Source: Paenalkalicoccus suaedae
GTDB lineage: Bacteria > Bacillota > Bacilli > Bacillales > Salisediminibacteriaceae
NCBI RefSeq assembly: GCF_006965545.2
Contig: NZ_CP041372.2
Coordinates: forward strand, 868,001 to 932,000
Direction of reading: 5' to 3'
DNA length: 64,000 nt
A program made the position numbers and the translations under genes. Of this stretch, positions 61,494-64,000 are shown piece after piece. Numbering within the stretch: the first letter of the stretch is position 1; each line of letters opens with the position of its first letter. The notes beneath the pieces were generated by a model. The model was not told the DNA's origin. It made no database searches and was given only the letters and a program-made list of their open reading frames with translations.

Positions 61494-62788
61494 TTGAACG
61501 GTATACACGTCCGGAGATGGGACAAATTTGGGAAGAACATAATCGCTTTCAAGCTTGGCTAGAAGTAGAAATCTTAGCATGTGAGGCATGGGCAGAGCTT
61601 GGTGATATTCCAAAGGAAGACGTTGCGAAGATTCGAGAGAACGCCTCATTTGATGTAAATCGTATTTTAGAAATTGAAGCAGAGACGCGCCATGATGTGG
61701 TGGCATTTACGAGAGCGGTATCGGAGACGCTTGGACCGGAGCGAAAGTGGGTGCACTACGGATTAACGTCAACAGACGTGGTCGATACGGCGCTTTCGTA
61801 CTTACTCAAGCAGGCGAATGAAATCTTACTCGCAGACTTGGAGCGCTTTTTAGAGATTTTAAAGAATAAAGCGATCGAGCATAAGGATACGGTCATGATG
61901 GGTCGTACACATGGGGTACACGCGGAGCCGACTACATTTGGGTTAAAGCTTGCGCTCTGGTACGAAGAGATGAAGCGTAACATTGAGCGTTTTAAGGCGG
62001 CGAGTGAGACTGTTCGCGTTGGTAAGCTTTCTGGCGCGGTTGGCACGTATGCGAATATCGATCCATTTGTCGAAAAGCACGTCTGTGAGGGGCTAGGACT
62101 TGAGGCTTCTCCTATCTCGACTCAAACCTTACAGCGTGATCGTCACGCTCACTATATTGCAACGATTTCGTTGATTGCTTCTTCGATTGAAAAGATGGCT
62201 GTGGAAATTCGTGGCTTACAGAAATCCGAGACGCGTGAAGTAGAGGAGTTCTTTGCAAAGGGTCAAAAAGGATCCTCAGCAATGCCACATAAGCGTAACC
62301 CAATCGGTTCTGAAAATATGACGGGGCTTGCACGTATTTTACGTGGGCATGTCGTAACAGCTTACGAAAACGTAGCGCTATGGCACGAGCGTGATATTTC
62401 TCACTCTTCTGCAGAGCGAATTATGTTACCAGATGCCACCATTCTATTAAACTACATGCTAAATCGTTTCGGTAATATCGTGAAGAATTTAACCGTCTTC
62501 CCAGAGAATATGAAGCGTAACATGACGCGCACATACGGACTTATTTACTCTCAGCGTGTGTTGCTATCACTTATTGATAAGGGTATGGCGCGTGAGGAAG
62601 CGTATGACCTCGTGCAACCGAAGGCGATGCAAGCATGGGAAGAGGGCGTTCAGTTCCGAAGCCTTGTGGAAGCAGATGAGACGATTACAGACAAGCTGTC
62701 TGAAGCAGAAATTGAGGATTGCTTCGACTATCGTTATCACTTAAAGCACGTCGATACGATTTTTGAACGTCTTGGACTACAAAAATAA
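61490..62788 (+). CDS. purB: Adenylosuccinate lyase
   Basis: It acts twice in purine synthesis (SAICAR to AICAR, adenylosuccinate to AMP). The 432 residues have the fumarase/aspartase signature [16 protein letters not shown] (about 262-277), the catalytic TRHDVVAF and [15 protein letters not shown] regions. Start overlaps purK by 4 bases. About 90 bases to purC contain a short hairpin only. Confidence 0.98.
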   Translation: MIERYTRPEMGQIWEEHNRFQAWLEVEILACEAWAELGDIPKEDVAKIRENASFDVNRILEIEAETRHDVVAFTRAVSETLGPERKWVHYGLTSTDVVDTALSYLLKQANEILLADLERFLEILKNKAIEHKDTVMMGRTHGVHAEPTTFGLKLALWYEEMKRNIERFKAASETVRVGKLSGAVGTYANIDPFVEKHVCEGLGLEASPISTQTLQRDRHAHYIATISLIASSIEKMAVEIRGLQKSETREVEEFFAKGQKGSSAMPHKRNPIGSENMTGLARILRGHVVTAYENVALWHERDISHSSAERIMLPDATILLNYMLNRFGNIVKNLTVFPENMKRNMTRTYGLIYSQRVLLSLIDKGMAREEAYDLVQPKAMQAWEEGVQFRSLVEADETITDKLSEAEIEDCFDYRYHLKHVDTIFERLGLQK

Positions 62789-62879
62789 ATGGGATAAAGC
62801 GGGGCGAATTCGCCCCATGCTTTCTTCCACCTTGATTTAAAATAAGTCCTACTATTCCGACTACATGGAGGTCGCACAT

Positions 62880-63581
62880 ATGCTGTTGTATGAGGGAAAA
62901 GCAAAACAAATCTATCAAACAGAAGAGCCGGGTGTCCTGAGGATTTCCTATAAGGATGAGGCAACTGCATTTAACGGTGAGAAAAAGGATACGCTTTTGG
63001 GCAAGGGTCGTCTCAACAATGAGATCAGTTCACTCATCTTTTCTATCCTAAAAGAGGCGGGTGTGGAGAGTCATTTTGTACGTAGGCTCTCGGAGACGGA
63101 GCAACTAGTCAAAGAGGTGACTATCATTCCGCTTGAGGTTGTTGTACGTAATGTTGCGGCTGGAAGTCTTGTGAAGCGACTTGGATTTGAGCGCGGGCAT
63201 AAGCTTAAGACGCCACTCGTTGAATGGTACTACAAGGATGATGCGCTTGGAGATCCCCTTTTAGCAGAGGCACACATCAAAGAGCTTGCTCTTGCAACGC
63301 CTGAAGAGCTAGCGCAAATGCAGCAAATGGCATTACGGGTGAACGAAGAGCTTCAAAAGCTGTTTGCAACGATTAACGTTGATATTGTGGACTTTAAGCT
63401 AGAGTTTGGGAAAACGAACGGCGAGATTTTACTAGCAGACGAGATTTCTCCAGATACGTGCAGACTTTGGGATAAAGATACAGGTGATTCGTTTGATAAA
63501 GATTTATTCCGCTTCCAGCAGGGAGATTTGCAGGAAGGTTACGAAACGATTTTATCGAGACTTATAGAAGCGCATAGCTAA
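62880..63581 (+). CDS. purC: SAICAR synthase
   Basis: It joins aspartate to CAIR with ATP. The 233 residues show LLYEGKAKQIYQ, the PLEVVVRNVAAGS signature and LADEISPDTCRLWD. ATG 62880 is chosen because GGAGGT lies 8 bases before it and the family starts at this point; ATG 62865 is too early. Confidence 0.97.
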   Translation: MLLYEGKAKQIYQTEEPGVLRISYKDEATAFNGEKKDTLLGKGRLNNEISSLIFSILKEAGVESHFVRRLSETEQLVKEVTIIPLEVVVRNVAAGSLVKRLGFERGHKLKTPLVEWYYKDDALGDPLLAEAHIKELALATPEELAQMQQMALRVNEELQKLFATINVDIVDFKLEFGKTNGEILLADEISPDTCRLWDKDTGDSFDKDLFRFQQGDLQEGYETILSRLIEAHS

Positions 63582-63608
63582 GATCAACTCATGAGGAGGA
63601 CGAGACAA

Positions 63609-63863
63609 ATGGTATATGATGTGAAGGTTTATGTAACGTGGAAGGAAGGCGTATTAGATCCGCAGGGGGCTGCTGTTACATCGTCACTTAATAAGCTCGG
63701 ATTTGATGGGGTAGAGGACGTTCGAATTAGCAAGATGATTACGCTCAAAGTAGAAGCAACAGAGAACGTAGAGGAAAAGGTAACGGCGATGTGTGAAAAG
63801 CTACTTGCTAATCCGGTTATTGAGGACTATACGTTTGAAATTGAGGAGGCTGTTCGCACATGA
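63609..63863 (+). CDS. purS: FGAM synthase subunit PurS
   Basis: A small dimeric subunit of 84 residues that bridges PurQ and PurL and helps pass ammonia. [17 protein letters not shown] and the central [16 protein letters not shown] are typical. GAGGAGG precedes ATG 63609. Its end overlaps purQ by 4 bases. Confidence 0.96.
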   Translation: MVYDVKVYVTWKEGVLDPQGAAVTSSLNKLGFDGVEDVRISKMITLKVEATENVEEKVTAMCEKLLANPVIEDYTFEIEEAVRT

Positions 63864-64000
63864 AATTTGCAGTGATCGTATTCCCGGGCTCTAACTGCGA
63901 TATTGATATGTACCACGCAGCGAAGGATGCTCTCGGAGAGGAAACCGAATTTGTGTGGCATGATACAACGAGTTTAGAAGGCTTTGATGCGGTGCTACTT
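63860..64000 (+). CDS. purQ: FGAM synthase subunit PurQ, 3' end missing
   Basis: The first 47 codons are present: [20 protein letters not shown], then LEGFDAVLL, the start of a class-I glutamine amidotransferase. It supplies ammonia to PurL. The ATG lies inside the end of purS (ATGA). The window ends within the gene; purL and the rest of the operon should follow. Confidence 0.95.
   Translation, partial: MKFAVIVFPGSNCDIDMYHAAKDALGEETEFVWHDTTSLEGFDAVLL

Overview
The window is a stretch of a Bacillaceae chromosome (Firmicutes). Its backbone matches Bacillus gene order: a MoxR / DUF58 / transglutaminase operon followed by guaA and pbuG, then purE-K-B-C-S-Q at the right edge, with a bcsA/ypbQ-type polyketide pair, a NETI-motif protein, ypjP, cydDC, rsbQ and a YtrA-type GntR/ABC operon. 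Many secreted domains are rich in Asp and Glu, which would fit an alkaliphilic or halotolerant species; that is inference. No rRNA, tRNA or CRISPR array was seen.

Layout. 1-5.3 kb: the 3' part of a duplicated glycosyltransferase, a chemoreceptor, a WYL regulator and an unknown protein. 5.3-6.7 kb: a long AT-rich leader with a WalR-type box before an NlpC/P60 hydrolase. 7.1-11.6 kb: a double-kinase hybrid sensor and its OmpR-type regulator, then a c-di-GMP-I riboswitch that directly precedes a short SinI/SlrA-like ORF. 12.2-22.1 kb: a squalene-synthase-like enzyme, a TauE/SafE carrier, an endonuclease VIII-like protein, an RlmA-like methyltransferase, a second hybrid kinase, and an RsbQ hydrolase coupled to a PAS-GGDEF protein. 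23-25.3 kb: an IS3-family element inserted in a composite repeat. 25.4-31.3 kb: a surface 5'-nucleotidase with SLH domains, TraB, YpjP, an intact composite repeat and GrpB. 31.3-41 kb: CydDC, an amidase, an ECF sigma factor with its anti-sigma factor, and a YtrABC-like operon. 41-44.3 kb: an SDR coupled to a PstS-like protein, and a peroxiredoxin-like gene with an in-frame TGA exactly where its first redox cysteine is expected. 44.5-64 kb: purine and envelope genes with three guanine-type riboswitches.

Three themes stand out. First, c-di-GMP: one gene makes it (GGDEF), one RNA should sense it (GEMM-I), and the RNA sits before a probable biofilm anti-repressor. Second, a family of intergenic repeats. 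A composite of about 650 bp is made of a cruciform-like block (B), an array with an exact 20-bp period, a hairpin and a second palindromic block (A). It occurs three times, once split by the IS, and B also occurs alone twice with compensatory changes in its stems. Third, the U-x-x-C-like peroxiredoxin, which is either a selenoprotein gene or a freshly broken gene. Purine regulation is conventional: PurBox-like sites and guanine-type aptamers precede purE, pbuG and guaA.
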